Assembly: GCA_963573315.1 (NCBI GenBank)
Contig: OY752140.1
Coordinates: 3,100,001 to 3,164,000, forward strand
Reading direction: 5' to 3'
From: Entomortierella parvispora
Lineage: Eukaryota > Mortierellomycota > Mortierellomycetes > Mortierellales > Mortierellaceae
Length of the DNA stretch: 64,000 nucleotides
A model generated the notes under the pieces. That model was not told where the DNA came from and did no database searches. It saw only the letters and a list, made by a program, of their open reading frames with translations. Shown here in pieces: positions 1-10,509 of this stretch. Made by a program: the position numbers and the translations under genes. Position 1 is the first letter of the stretch. The number at the start of each line of letters is the position of its first letter.

Positions 1-2743
1 TCCTTCCAAGGTAAACGTTACAGACCCCACACAGAGCAGAAATTGTCGTCGTTGGATCAGACTAGGCCTTCTGACCCCATCCAAACCATCTGCCTCTTTA
101 GGTCAATGTCTATGCCAACCTGTTCAATAGCACTTTCATTTGCGAAAGGTGCTCTGGTCTCCAGTAAGTTAGTCCTCCATCTTTCCTCATCCTCTCGTTT
201 CCCCTGGGCGGACTTCAATGTTGATTCTCCAAAATGCAATGAACGTTATTTCCCTTGTTCTGCGCCAACGATCGAGAAGCGGCCACTTGCGGATTGGCTT
301 CCTTTCGAATCACCCCCCAACCCACGTTTTTTTTGCTATATTTTCCTTGCTATTTGTTTAGCCGCGAGCTCAACCATCGAGTAAAATCCATCTCGGCGTC
401 TACGTTTACCCCTGAAGAAGTCGCAGGATTACAAAAAGGAGGCAACGCGGTAAGGGATCCGGTCATCAAACTTGCTCGGCGATATGGATTCAACCGGATG
501 AGTAAACACACGCACATAACAATGGGGGGAGCAGCTCAGCAGACAGAACAGGAGCAGGAGAACAACATGGTCCGAGGATCATGCACAAAGATAAAAAAAA
601 CCACCTTCCCACACAGCATCGTCGGTCAATGCACACGCGAGGTTGCAGAGCTCACGCTGGATTCAGGGGTCAGAAAGAGTCGTTGAAAAAGAACGACTGA
701 CCAATTGCTCATCAACGATATTACGATACAAACAACTGCAACAACGACTGCAGCGAACACAATCAACCCTTGGATTGGGGAGACAAGGAGAAAGCGGAGA
801 GCTCCTGCTCTCCATTGGAACTTTGTCTAGGATCAATTGCTCTCACGAACATCTTCACTTAACTGACTGGCCCCTGTTCTCAACCTGCTCCTCTATTTTC
901 TAACTTCAGGTTGCAAAACGGATCTGGCTTGCAACGTGGTCCTGGCGGGAATACCCAGAACCGGACGCTCATGATATGGACGAGCTGCGTCAGTTCATGA
1001 GAGCAAAATACGTCAAAAAGCTCTGGTTCTCTGACCCCAACGCCAGTGCAGAGAGCGATTCTCCTGCAGAGGCCAGAGTTTCCCAGCCCTCGTCAACCGC
1101 ATGCTCTCCCTCCCCCGTGGCCAGTGCCGCTGCTGCCCCCACTCACAGCGTAGCTGCTGAGCGTATGCGTGCCGTAACCAAGAGCCAAAGCATTGAAGGC
1201 CTGGTAATGCTCATTTTTTTCTTGCACAGTTTGATGACCATGATCAAGTTCTATTAATACTTACTCCGTTCATTTCACACTGCCTGTGTGCAATGACGCC
1301 TTGTAGAACAATCATAACTCCACCAGTACCAACGTTTCTAGCCCCACTTCTTCAATGCACCAAGGGCGCACGTTGAGCAGGAAATCCTCCACAATTAGCT
1401 CCGACAGTGGATCAACCACCTTGTCCAAATCAACCGACCTTTCAAGCGTTACATCCAGTCCTTTCAACACAGCAGGGCCCAAGCAATCAACCTCCTCTTC
1501 CCTGGGTCAGCAACAGTACCAGCCTCAACAGCAACAGCAACAGCAGCAGCAGCAACGCCGTCCATCTGCGCACCAACAGTCGCAACAATGGTCTTTTGAC
1601 AATTTCATGGGTGTCATGAGTCCTGGTGCAGGAACACCCATGGGACAGCAAAATACGCAGGATTCGTATGCGTTCCCAATGGCTCTGTCACCTTCTGCTG
1701 TGCCTGATGCCTCGGATCCGTTCTCCCTTGCGACCAATGCTTTCTCGAATATGAGCCTGGCTTCCAACAATACGCCAAGATTCACATCAGCGTCACCATT
1801 GGCATCACCGGGTCTGCAGAGTTCCGGCTATACCCAGCAACAGCAGCAGCAACATTATTCTGCCCGACCTGCTCTTGCACCTACTTTGTCATCCATGTCA
1901 TCATCTGATTTCTTTGCCAATTTCTCCACTCCAAGTCTTATGGCGTCTCCATCTCTTGCCAAAACAAACCAGAATGATATTCAGGACCCATTCTCACTAT
2001 CTGCTGGTCAGCACGTGCAGCAACAGCAACAGCCACAACAGCCACTTTCGGATTATTCATCGCTGCAGGGATTGGATTTCGGACTCAACGGCGGGATACC
2101 AGCGACATCGACGTATACTTCTGTAAGCACACCTGCTGTAGGTATTACTTCTGGAGCAAAGTCGTTTGATGACTACTTGTCTGTCTTGGGCCAGGGTCAA
2201 CCACCACAACAAGGAGGGGACGTTTTTGGCGCTGCCCCTACCTCATCATCGTCGGCGGGAGCAGGAGCAGCAGTGTCCTCATTCGACAATATGTTTGGTA
2301 TCCCTGCCGTCCAGTCGCCTCAGCCAAGTCTCTCGAGCAGCAACCCCTTCGGATTTCAGCAGCAACTGCCACAGCCACAACCGCATCCTCAACAACATCA
2401 GCAAGCATCCATGCCCACCCTTCAAAGAGCTCAAACGGCCCCCACTGCCGCTGCGAACAACCCTTTTGCATTGTTTGCAAAGCAAGTGTCGACACCCCCA
2501 GTTCCTGCTGTCCCAACCCATTATCAACAACAATTGCTTTCAGATCCTTTTGGTAATGCCTCAAAGTCTTTCCAGCAACAACAACACCAGCAACACCCAT
2601 GGCAACAGCAGCAGCAGCAGCAACAACAACAACAACGACATGACTACTTTTCAGCTCCTCTCACTATTCCCTCATCCTCCTCTTCGAACCCATTTGCGAT
2701 GGCTGCTCAACAAGGCAGCAGCGCATCGAGTCCATTCTATTAA
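1..2743 (+). CDS. ArfGAP protein, AGFG-like, with NPF motifs (5' end outside window)
   Basis: Exons 1-10, 102-163, 362-449, 910-1203 and 1307-2743 join in one frame (about 629 residues visible). Exons 2-4 encode most of an ArfGAP domain: the second zinc half-site CERC (FICERCSGLH), HRVKSISASTFT, then FMRAKYVKKLWF. The first CxxC lies upstream of the window. The HRVKSIS stretch and the Trp-rich part after it are closest to AGFG/HRB-type ArfGAPs. These stimulate GTP hydrolysis on Arf and act in endocytic sorting. The rest is Ser/Gln-rich with polyQ runs (about 1525-1555 and 2600-2636), several DPF and three NPF tripeptides (SNPFGF, NNPFAL, SNPFAM). NPF motifs bind EH domains, which fits endocytosis. 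No UBA domain is visible, unlike yeast Gts1. An AATAAA at 2745-2750 follows the stop. Confidence 0.85.
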
Positions 2744-3906
2744 ATAAAAGCCGTGTTTTCAAGGTCTCTAGGAGAACGAACTAAGGAAAGAGTGAAAATG
2801 TCTTTTGTTGGCCACATGCGACTCAGAAACACGTCCTTCAGGCAAGGCAATACACACAGATTTTCCTTTTTCTTTTTCTTTTACTTTTTTATTCATTTTT
2901 TTTTCATCGCTAATTGCTCTTCATTTTCTGTGTGTCCGAACCTAACAAATTGCAATAGAAAACTCTGCAAGAGAAAAAAGACCAAAAAAGTCGTCAGTTT
3001 CTCTTTCAAGGGACATTGATAGAACGGTGAAGGAAAGGGGAAGGGGGTGGATATCACAAAACAAAAGCTTGGATAATCGAGAGAAAAACGAATAGACTCA
3101 GAGATCTTGGTGTATAAATGGTATGGTCCGCATGGCAATAAAGCTCTCAGGAAGCGAACATCGTTCTAATCATTGAAGATTCGTTTTCTTTTTTTCTCTG
3201 TTTCCAAGCATTTTTTTGAAGTGATATCACAAAGGAAGAGGGGAGGGAAGAATTGAAGAGGTTCAACTTACCACCTGACAAAATATGCCCTTTTTGTATC
3301 GAGAGACTATAAGGAGGGCAAGGCAAAGGGATGGAGAGCGTATACTGGAAGATGGAGATGAAAAAAACGAAACGAACACGCGTTAGATCGATGTCATTTT
3401 TTATCAACGATGATGTGATCCTTTTCCGACTTGTTCAAGAGAGACAAGAGAAAAAAAGGGATGGCTTCAGCTGTGTAAGAGTTTCATAAAGCACAAGACC
3501 GCTTAGAGTAGACCCGGCAAGGTCCACGGCAACAAGGCCCAGATCAAACGCAAATTACAATAAACCATCTTCAGCCTTCCTCTTTTTCTCTCATCTCTTC
3601 GTTGCTTGGAGCCCGAATCTGTACCCCATGGTTGAAGAGCTGTTGCTCACAAGGTGGAAAGGAAAGTGTGGGTTCGCATCAACAATAGATACAGGGAATG
3701 GATGCTTACCAGTGAAGGAGAAGGTGGGGAAAGTTAGGGAAAGTGTGTTGTGAGGGAGGAAAGGAAAAGAAAAAAAACACGATCCCCTCTTATTTATGGC
3801 TGTCTGTCGCGAAAAATTTGCTCTCGAATCACCGTATTATATATTATCGCATGTCCTACAATTTTATTCTGGGTATACTGCAAGTACGAATGCTCAGTCT
3901 AGGGGT
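2744..3906. other. Intergenic, between convergent 3' ends
   Basis: Holds the 3' flanks of the ArfGAP gene (+) and the C2 protein gene (-). It is A/T- and purine-rich with short homopolymers (T runs near 2880-2910). No reading frame here looks like protein and I see no RNA gene. Transcription termination signals for both genes are expected here; only the AATAAA at 2745 is clear. Confidence 0.6.
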
Positions 3907-5591
3907 CTAGATTTCGCAGGCGTGGCCGGCTTGGTTGTGAGTTGGGATCACATCATGTCCGCTCTTCGATCCCAGAGCGCCAAAGAGTGTCAGTCCTTGC
4001 TTGTGCTCTTCTGCCTGTTTAGCCTCAATTTGCCTACCAACCTCGATCAGGCTCTTCAAGTACGGATCCTCGCGGTCAACCGCCTTCACAATCAAGTCCG
4101 GAAAGTTCAGTTCGAAACAAGTTTTGACTTTGTGCAAATCATTCTTCGAAGGCGCATACGTGCCAGAGTTGTTGTCAATCACCAATGTCCAAGCATTGTT
4201 GTTGTCCATATCCTGAAACACTCTGAATTCACCAGCAAACATGACCTCCTCTGCTCTGTTGGCATGCATGGCATGCTTGGACATGAAATCTTGGAAGAAA
4301 GCCGCGCCGGTTTCTGAGAAGTAAAGGCCCTTGGGCACAATAGAGTACGTAAACACGACCGTCCTCAAGTCTTGATGACTGTCCTTCTTTAACCGTTCGC
4401 CATGCAACATCAGACCCAGATCTTCAGCAGTGGCGAGAGCATCGTACGTGGTTGTCCTTCCGTGTCGGTAGAGATACGAATGTTGAGAGTGAATGGCGTT
4501 CCTGATATTGGCTCCCTCCAAGCTGTCGGCAAAAATCTTCTTGGAAGCATCATAGTCTCGGTTCCAATGCTGGTATTGTACACCTTCGGTGCCAAAGACC
4601 TCCAAAAGGTGATAGAGTCGGATACGGTACGTAAAAAACTCCAATGCCTCGTCGCGTGTCAACACACCGGCTGCGTAACTTGTGTGTTTAGAGTAGCGAG
4701 CAGGACCTTTGGTAGACGGCTTTGTCAAAGTGGCCGATGCTCCAACGCTCTTCATAGCCGTGGTCTAGATTACAAGAAACAATGTGTTAGGAATCCATCG
4801 ATGATGAACAAAGGTTACTTGAAAGATGAGAAAGCATAAACTCTTCTTTACCTGGACATAAATCTCTCCCTGTACTCTTTCGTTAGGCCTTTGCACCTGC
4901 AGTGTATGCTCGTGGACACCCTCCAATTTCGAACCGAGGACTATTGAGCACGAGCCCAGTAGAGAGTCGACCATCATCTTGTTCTTGTCCTTGACGATGA
5001 TAAGAAGCGGCATTCCCTCAGGCACACCCAGCAGTGTCCAAGTGGCATTCCAGGTTGGACATAAGGTCGCCCATTGAACTCCGGTGCTGCCAAGAGGAAA
5101 GGACAAGAGCAGACAAGCGATATTTGTCAGAAACATCGCCGCATTTTTTTTTTCTTTTTGCGTTATAAAAGACGGTGTCTATCCTTACACAAAGGACAGT
5201 GTACGCTTGTCTTCGGGATCGCCGAGGTATGCCTCCAAGAATGGGTCAGAGCTGAGAAGATCAGCTCGAGGAAGGTCCTAGGAAGAACGGCGTAGAAGGT
5301 GTTAGGCACAAAATAAATGGAGGGCCAAAGTTTCCTCGTGCTGCTCTTGTGCATGGACACAGTGGCGTGAAAGGGAACGATATTCTATTCTGGGCGCACA
5401 GCCACCGTAAGAATGAGATAGCTTAGAGGTTGTACCTTGCCTCCCTTGAAGACAATGGTATAATCGTAGAGGCTATGGGCGCCATTGACATCCACAGCCG
5501 AGTCAAGTGAGACGGTGACAGTGTAGTGACCTTGCTCTGTGGAGCGCCGACTGACGAAGTTTGAGACTTTACGGTGGAATGATGACAGCAT
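3907..5591 (-). CDS. C2-domain protein with conserved uncharacterised C-terminal domain
   Basis: Four exons on the minus strand, 5591-5436, 5277-5189, 5086-4852 and 4764-3907, give 445 residues in one frame. Residues about 20-160 look like a C2 (calcium/lipid-binding) fold: GHYTVTVSLDSA, then DLPRADLLSSDPFLEAYLGD across the first splice, then a strand with WNATWTLLGVPEG. An intron separates this from residues about 160-445, which form a globular domain with LTRDEALEFFTYRIRLYHLL, EVMFAGEFRVFQDMD and TLVIDNNSGTYAPSK. From memory that second domain occurs in other fungi but has no assigned function; I name none. The C2 part suggests membrane association. An in-frame ATG at 5630 would add 13 residues, so the start is uncertain. 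Confidence 0.8.
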
Positions 5592-6270
5592 TGAAGGTGA
5601 GCAAGAAAGTGGGAATGAGAATGAGAGCAAGAATGAGAATGAGAATGAGAATGAGGACGAAAGGAAAGGCGCAAAGCCGACAATGACGAGAGAGGCGGGG
5701 ACAGAGATGACGAAGGAAGAGAAGAAAAGAGGGCACTGACGCTCCTTTTAAGGCCTTCCTTCCAGTCGACTTTTTTCATCCGGCACAACCACCGTAACAC
5801 CTGCCTGTGTATTGTTTTGCCATCGCTCTCAGTGGGCTGTCGGCGGAAAAGTAGCTTTACCCTTCCTTCGTCTTCATAACTCTCCTTGGCCTGTCGACTC
5901 TTTCCTACCTTGCATGTTGCCGTCGCCATCTTCGCCCATCCGCGGCTCAAAATTTGGCTCGCCGTCATCCGACATGAAAGGAGCGCATGTATTTTTCTTC
6001 TAAACCGGGGAAAGGACCAGATCTCCACCCGCACAGCCTCGCTTTTTACGCCACACATTCTCCGCTTGCACCGCCAGTCCCGAGGAAATGGGCATTTCTT
6101 GTCTTTTCGAAACCTCAAGTTCGTTCATGTGTCGTCGTTTCAAATGTTCTTGGCGCAGATCACGGGCTGTCAATACTCAATGACAAAAATACAACAGCAG
6201 GTCTTTATTTGTAGTGCTGCTGCAGAGATCGTTACTTGTCACGTACGCGAGCTCCTCCTGATCCACCTCC
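5592..6270. other. Upstream region of the C2 gene and 3' flank of the zinc finger gene
   Basis: Contains the promoter of the minus-strand C2 gene and the 3' end of the upstream minus-strand transcription factor. The GAATGA repeat lies at its left edge. No other coding sequence is supported. Confidence 0.5.
5603..5660. repeat. GAATGA hexanucleotide microsatellite
   Basis: An imperfect array of GAATGA/GAGAAT units (pyrimidine-rich on the minus strand) sits in the presumed 5' leader just upstream of the C2 gene start. The minus-strand leader would read as CATTCT repeats, typical of fungal CT-rich promoters. Confidence 0.75.
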
Positions 6271-8559
6271 TTATTGAAGGACCTTTTCTTCCATGACTCC
6301 GAATGCTCCAAATAATCGGACCTTGCGCTCTGTCCAGCAGGGCGGCATCACCATCATCTTCATCATCCATCGAAGTTTGATCTGACTGTCCATTCTCGAC
6401 ATTGTCTCTAAACTCGGCCAGCCATCCTCTCCAATGGACTCTTCCTCTCCCCCCAATGCAGTGTCGTCGTCGTCGTCTCTCTCGTTTTCTTCAACCTTAT
6501 TATTATCATTATCAACACCGCGGCCTCCAAGAGCGACGGGGTATAGGCCCAGGTCACTCGACTCCAGTTTGACACCTTCTATCGACTCATATCTACTCTC
6601 TGGAGAAAGGCGAGAGTTAGACGCGGACGAGGCCGTCGTTGCCAGCCTTGTTGAAGAAGACGGTGACGCTGTCAGAAGGAGGCCTTTCTTCTGCAACGTC
6701 GATTGCCACAGCTTTTCCACCATCCGATAAGGATGCGACTTGCGTTGTCTTTGAACCCGACGTCCACCCCCACCACCACCACCGCCGTTTCCTCCTCCTC
6801 CTCCTCCAGAAACTATGATGACACCTGGCCCGCCACCCATCATTGCCATCGAGATGGACGCGGTGGCGACAGAAGAGGCGTCAGGGGAACCAGAAGTCAG
6901 AACCGGCAGCATGGCATTCAATAAATCCCATTTCCTCTTCTTATTCTTGATATGTAGGATGACTGTATCTCTTCTTGCAAAGGCCTTGTTACATCCGACA
7001 CATTCCGGTTTCTTGATATCGGGGTCTGACCCGGGACTATATCCGATGCCTTGAATCGGCAAGGGTGATGAAAGCGTTTGACCATGAGGACCAACATCAC
7101 CCTTGAATGGGACCATGGCCGTGAATGGACTTGAAGAGGATGAACCAGATCCACGAGACGGTTGGACCGAAAGCAGGTGCCGAGCAGCTCTAGAAACGGG
7201 ACTATCACCACTGCCACCACAATCACCACCACCGCCACCGCCACCATGACCGGCAGAGCGGAGCAAAGAGAGGGATCGGTTCGTGGAATTGGCGTAAGCA
7301 TGAATCTTGAGGTGGCGACGAAGCGTCGAATTGTTGGCGTATCTCTTCTTGCACACCTGACAAGTGAGTGTCGAGGAACACGTTGTCGTCGTCGATGACA
7401 ACAATGGAGAGGAGGAGGAAGCAGATCCCGAAGAGCGCCTGTGAAAAGTAGAAGCAGTGGTAGTGATGGCAATGGTGGAGTCAACAGCTTTGCTAGAAAT
7501 TGTCAGCAAAGCAGAAGACTGAGAATTGTGTAATGGGTGAACTGGGTTCTTGAGAGCCAGCGCAGAAGACTGACGACGTGTAAGAATTGAGGAGGCTCGG
7601 GGCGTGAACTTTTGGGCCATGGGTGCTGTCAAAACTCCAGACATGGCCATCGGTGGATGACAGTAAGAAGAGGAAGGAGTAAGAGAGAAAGAGGGTGGAG
7701 CGGATGTGTACGAAGACTGCGGAAGTGGATAGGAGAATTCGAAGCAGTTGGCTTCAGCAGAGGCGCGAGTCATGTATGATGTATCCGGGTACACGACAGC
7801 TGGATTGGGTACGGCCGCGACAGAGAAATGGACAATGGGGGACGACGACCCAATACAAGAAGCAGTAGAAGAAGAAGAGGAAGACATGGAGGTGGCTGAC
7901 GAAGAAGATGACAGAGATGGGGATACAATGGCCTGGTGATAGAATTGAGTCCAAGGGTCGACAAGGGCCGACAGCGGGTCCAGCCCCTGTTGGTATGACG
8001 TTGTCTCGAACTTCTGGTGTGTCTGTGGAGGTAGCGGCGAGTGCTGACTTTGTTGGGGCTGATGGTCCAGAACCGAGTCCTTGGTTGCCGATTGTGGAAC
8101 CATCAAAGAAGATGGCCAAGGCGAGAGACTGTTGTCCGTTGCCGAGGGAGTGGTGGCAATGGCCGTTGGATTAACTGTTGCTGTAGTTGGTGGCAAGTCG
8201 GCGAAATGGTGGTGTTGATAGGAAGAATTCAGCGAATACCAAAAGGTGGGCGCCATGCTTTGCTGATATTCACGTCCAGGTTGACCCACCAGCGCTGCTA
8301 AAGTCGAGTCACTTGGCAAATTAGAGTAGGCAGGGTTGTCAATGAGGGGTGGATAGTCAGAAACGGAGAACGTTGAGAACATATCGCCAGTCTGCTGTGT
8401 TGCTTGTTCATAGTCTCGAGGTAATTGGCTAATTTGCTGCGACTGAACAACAGCAGCGGCCCCGGAGGTGTTGGAGAGGCAAGAGGGATCAGGTGCGAAA
8501 TGAGGTTCTGATGATTCAAATGGTCGGCAAGACTGGATCCACTGCCGGACAAATGCCAT
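6271..8559 (-). CDS. Two-finger C2H2 transcription factor (second finger lacks a fourth ligand)
   Basis: Uninterrupted 762-codon frame. A long Ser/Thr/Pro-rich N-terminal part is followed by finger 1 at about residues 399-421, CQVCKKRYANNSTLRRHLKI then H (CX2CX12HX3H). At about 516-540 comes a second finger-like unit, CVGCNKAFARRDTVILH, followed by a basic IKNKKRKW with no usable Cys or His as fourth ligand. A polyglycine run separates it from a Ser-rich and acidic tail. Likely a nuclear DNA-binding regulator; target unknown. It is the most diverged of four related genes (34862, 39449, 47224). The last about 45 codons are doubtful: another frame (6252-6420) reads as a highly acidic tail, so an intron or frameshift near 6420 cannot be excluded. 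Confidence 0.8.
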   Translation of the reverse strand: MAFVRQWIQSCRPFESSEPHFAPDPSCLSNTSGAAAVVQSQQISQLPRDYEQATQQTGDMFSTFSVSDYPPLIDNPAYSNLPSDSTLAALVGQPGREYQQSMAPTFWYSLNSSYQHHHFADLPPTTATVNPTAIATTPSATDNSLSPWPSSLMVPQSATKDSVLDHQPQQSQHSPLPPQTHQKFETTSYQQGLDPLSALVDPWTQFYHQAIVSPSLSSSSSATSMSSSSSSTASCIGSSSPIVHFSVAAVPNPAVVYPDTSYMTRASAEANCFEFSYPLPQSSYTSAPPSFSLTPSSSYCHPPMAMSGVLTAPMAQKFTPRASSILTRRQSSALALKNPVHPLHNSQSSALLTISSKAVDSTIAITTTASTFHRRSSGSASSSSPLLSSTTTTCSSTLTCQVCKKRYANNSTLRRHLKIHAYANSTNRSLSLLRSAGHGGGGGGGDCGGSGDSPVSRAARHLLSVQPSRGSGSSSSSPFTAMVPFKGDVGPHGQTLSSPLPIQGIGYSPGSDPDIKKPECVGCNKAFARRDTVILHIKNKKRKWDLLNAMLPVLTSGSPDASSVATASISMAMMGGGPGVIIVSGGGGGGNGGGGGGGGRRVQRQRKSHPYRMVEKLWQSTLQKKGLLLTASPSSSTRLATTASSASNSRLSPESRYESIEGVKLESSDLGLYPVALGGRGVDNDNNKVEENERDDDDDTALGGEEESIGEDGWPSLETMSRMDSQIKLRWMMKMMVMPPCWTERKVRLFGAFGVMEEKVLQ

Positions 8560-10509
8560 TTCTTAAAAGTGACAATCTACGTGTATGCAAAAGGACTTTG
8601 CTGTAAGGTATGATTGGTGTGACACGGGATGTACAAGAGGCGCAAAGAGGAATGCGGAAAAGTATGGAAAGAGAAGAATATTGACAAAGAGAGAGGGGGA
8701 CCCAACTGTGGCAACATTTATACAAATATACCCGAGAGGAGAGGGAGATACGCGCGACAGCACAGTGGCCAAGTTTTTCATTATTGTTTTTATCATGAGT
8801 AGTCCGACAGCAATCAACAACAACAACGTTTCTCGACATCCTGTCTATTGAACTGCTTGACTTCGAGTTGGGCGAAGGGTAATTCACTCCCAAGTAGATT
8901 GCTACTCACCTTTGTACCTTTTTTTGGAAGGCGTATTGATGCAATGCAACGTTTCATCGATCCAGAAGGAGTAAAGTAGGTTCGGAAACAATTAACAGAA
9001 AATGAACAACGAGAGGTCAGTGTCCATGGCTGCTGAGGAATGTGAGATTCACAAAGAACGTTTACTAAGGTTTCGCTTGCACTTCCAATGGACAAACCCA
9101 AAGACAAATGCACGGTGGGCCTGTAGATGAAAGGGGTGGCGGAGACTGAGCGCTCCGAAAAACCAATTTGCCAATCAATCCGCACCTCTGAAATGGCTCG
9201 AACTGTTCAGAACAAGTGGGCGAAAAGACTAGATGTTGCTCGACCATAATGCAGGAGGCGGTCTGCCGTCTTATCTATCAAATAAGCTAGTCAGGATCGC
9301 ATGACTGCGATGATTTGTTTTTTCAAAATTTTTTAGAAGGCCGTAGGGACATGACGACTCTAATCAGGCAGCTCTTCATTTGAAGAGTCAACGGCAACAA
9401 AAACTCGCCAAATGTGGAGAAAGAAAGAAAGAAAGAGTGAATAGAGTCCCAGATCATGAAAGCAGTAAGGAGAATGCCTGCACAGCGTTGACATTAACCA
9501 CCCGTGTTGAGCTTGCGAGGCGGGGGCCAAGTACGCGCGCCTCTCCCAGCTTGTGAAAACGCGCCAAAGACCTTCCGTTTCGGGAAAACAACATCCTCTA
9601 CAGCAGCGCACAAACAGCCTATGCATTTCTCGTGTTCCTTGCCACGCCGCTCGCCCCTCTCTCTCGCTTCAGAAAGGTGAAAATATGAGCATCCTATCTT
9701 ATCACATCCGTTGGGGCGTATTCTCGGTGGAATCGATCCCATCTTGGAGGCGTGCAAGTTTGTTGGCTTTTTTTTGCGCGAACGCGTGGAAGCGACCGTT
9801 TTAAGCATGCTCGATTTGGATTCGTTCCGTTGAGGTTTTTCAGAGTGTTAGAGCATTACAACTCCTCTCTGACCGCCTTCACCCCGTTTGGCGTGCCCTG
9901 ATAACCTTCACAGTGGGTCAATTTACAGTAAGTCTGTCTCAGGATCATCAGCAAGGAGTATTTTTTTATTGTCATTTCAAATATTTTGTACAGAAGGAGG
10001 GGAACCGAGTGGAATAAAAATAACCAGTTGCAGACTTGCAATGAGGTCAGATTGGGAGTTCTTGAATGAAACGGGGATTGGGGGGAAAATGCAACAACAG
10101 AAGTAGAACAGGGGAGGGGAATCAATAACGGTACAGACAGAAAGAACGGAGAAGAACAGCAAAGGCAAAAAGAACAGAAGAAAAAGAAAAAATATCGGAT
10201 ATCGTGGGGGGAGCGTACTTGACAAGAGCAAGTCTTGGTATAGCGAATGTCAGTGAACGCGAAGGTTGATTCGACATTGAAAAAAGAAAAGAGAATAGGA
10301 CCGATAGCCCAACTGACGAAAAAAGAAAGGCGTGTATGGTTGGAAAGCACAAGTTAGTGAACACAAGATGGCAAAGGTGGAGTGGATAACACAACACAGT
10401 CTTAGGTTGACACTGAGCCTAGATCAATAAGGCCTATGGTATTCAAAGAAGCAAATCAAAATGAGGAACATGCTCTACTTCCATCTTGCATGAGCGAAAT
10501 ATAAACGTT
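8560..10509. other. Intergenic, promoter side of the zinc finger gene
   Basis: About 1.95 kb between the transcription factor start at 8559 and the stop of the PHD gene at 10510, both on minus. It contains a minus-strand TATA candidate near 8717-8722 and A/T-rich stretches. The open frames here are short, unconserved in look and overlap one another, so I call no gene. Confidence 0.5.
8717..8722 (-). promoter_or_regulatory. TATA-box candidate, zinc finger gene at 6271-8559
   Basis: On the minus strand the sequence reads TATATTTGTATAAATG about 160 bases upstream of the ATG at 8559. Position and sequence fit a TATA element for a leader of roughly 120 bases. Confidence 0.4.
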
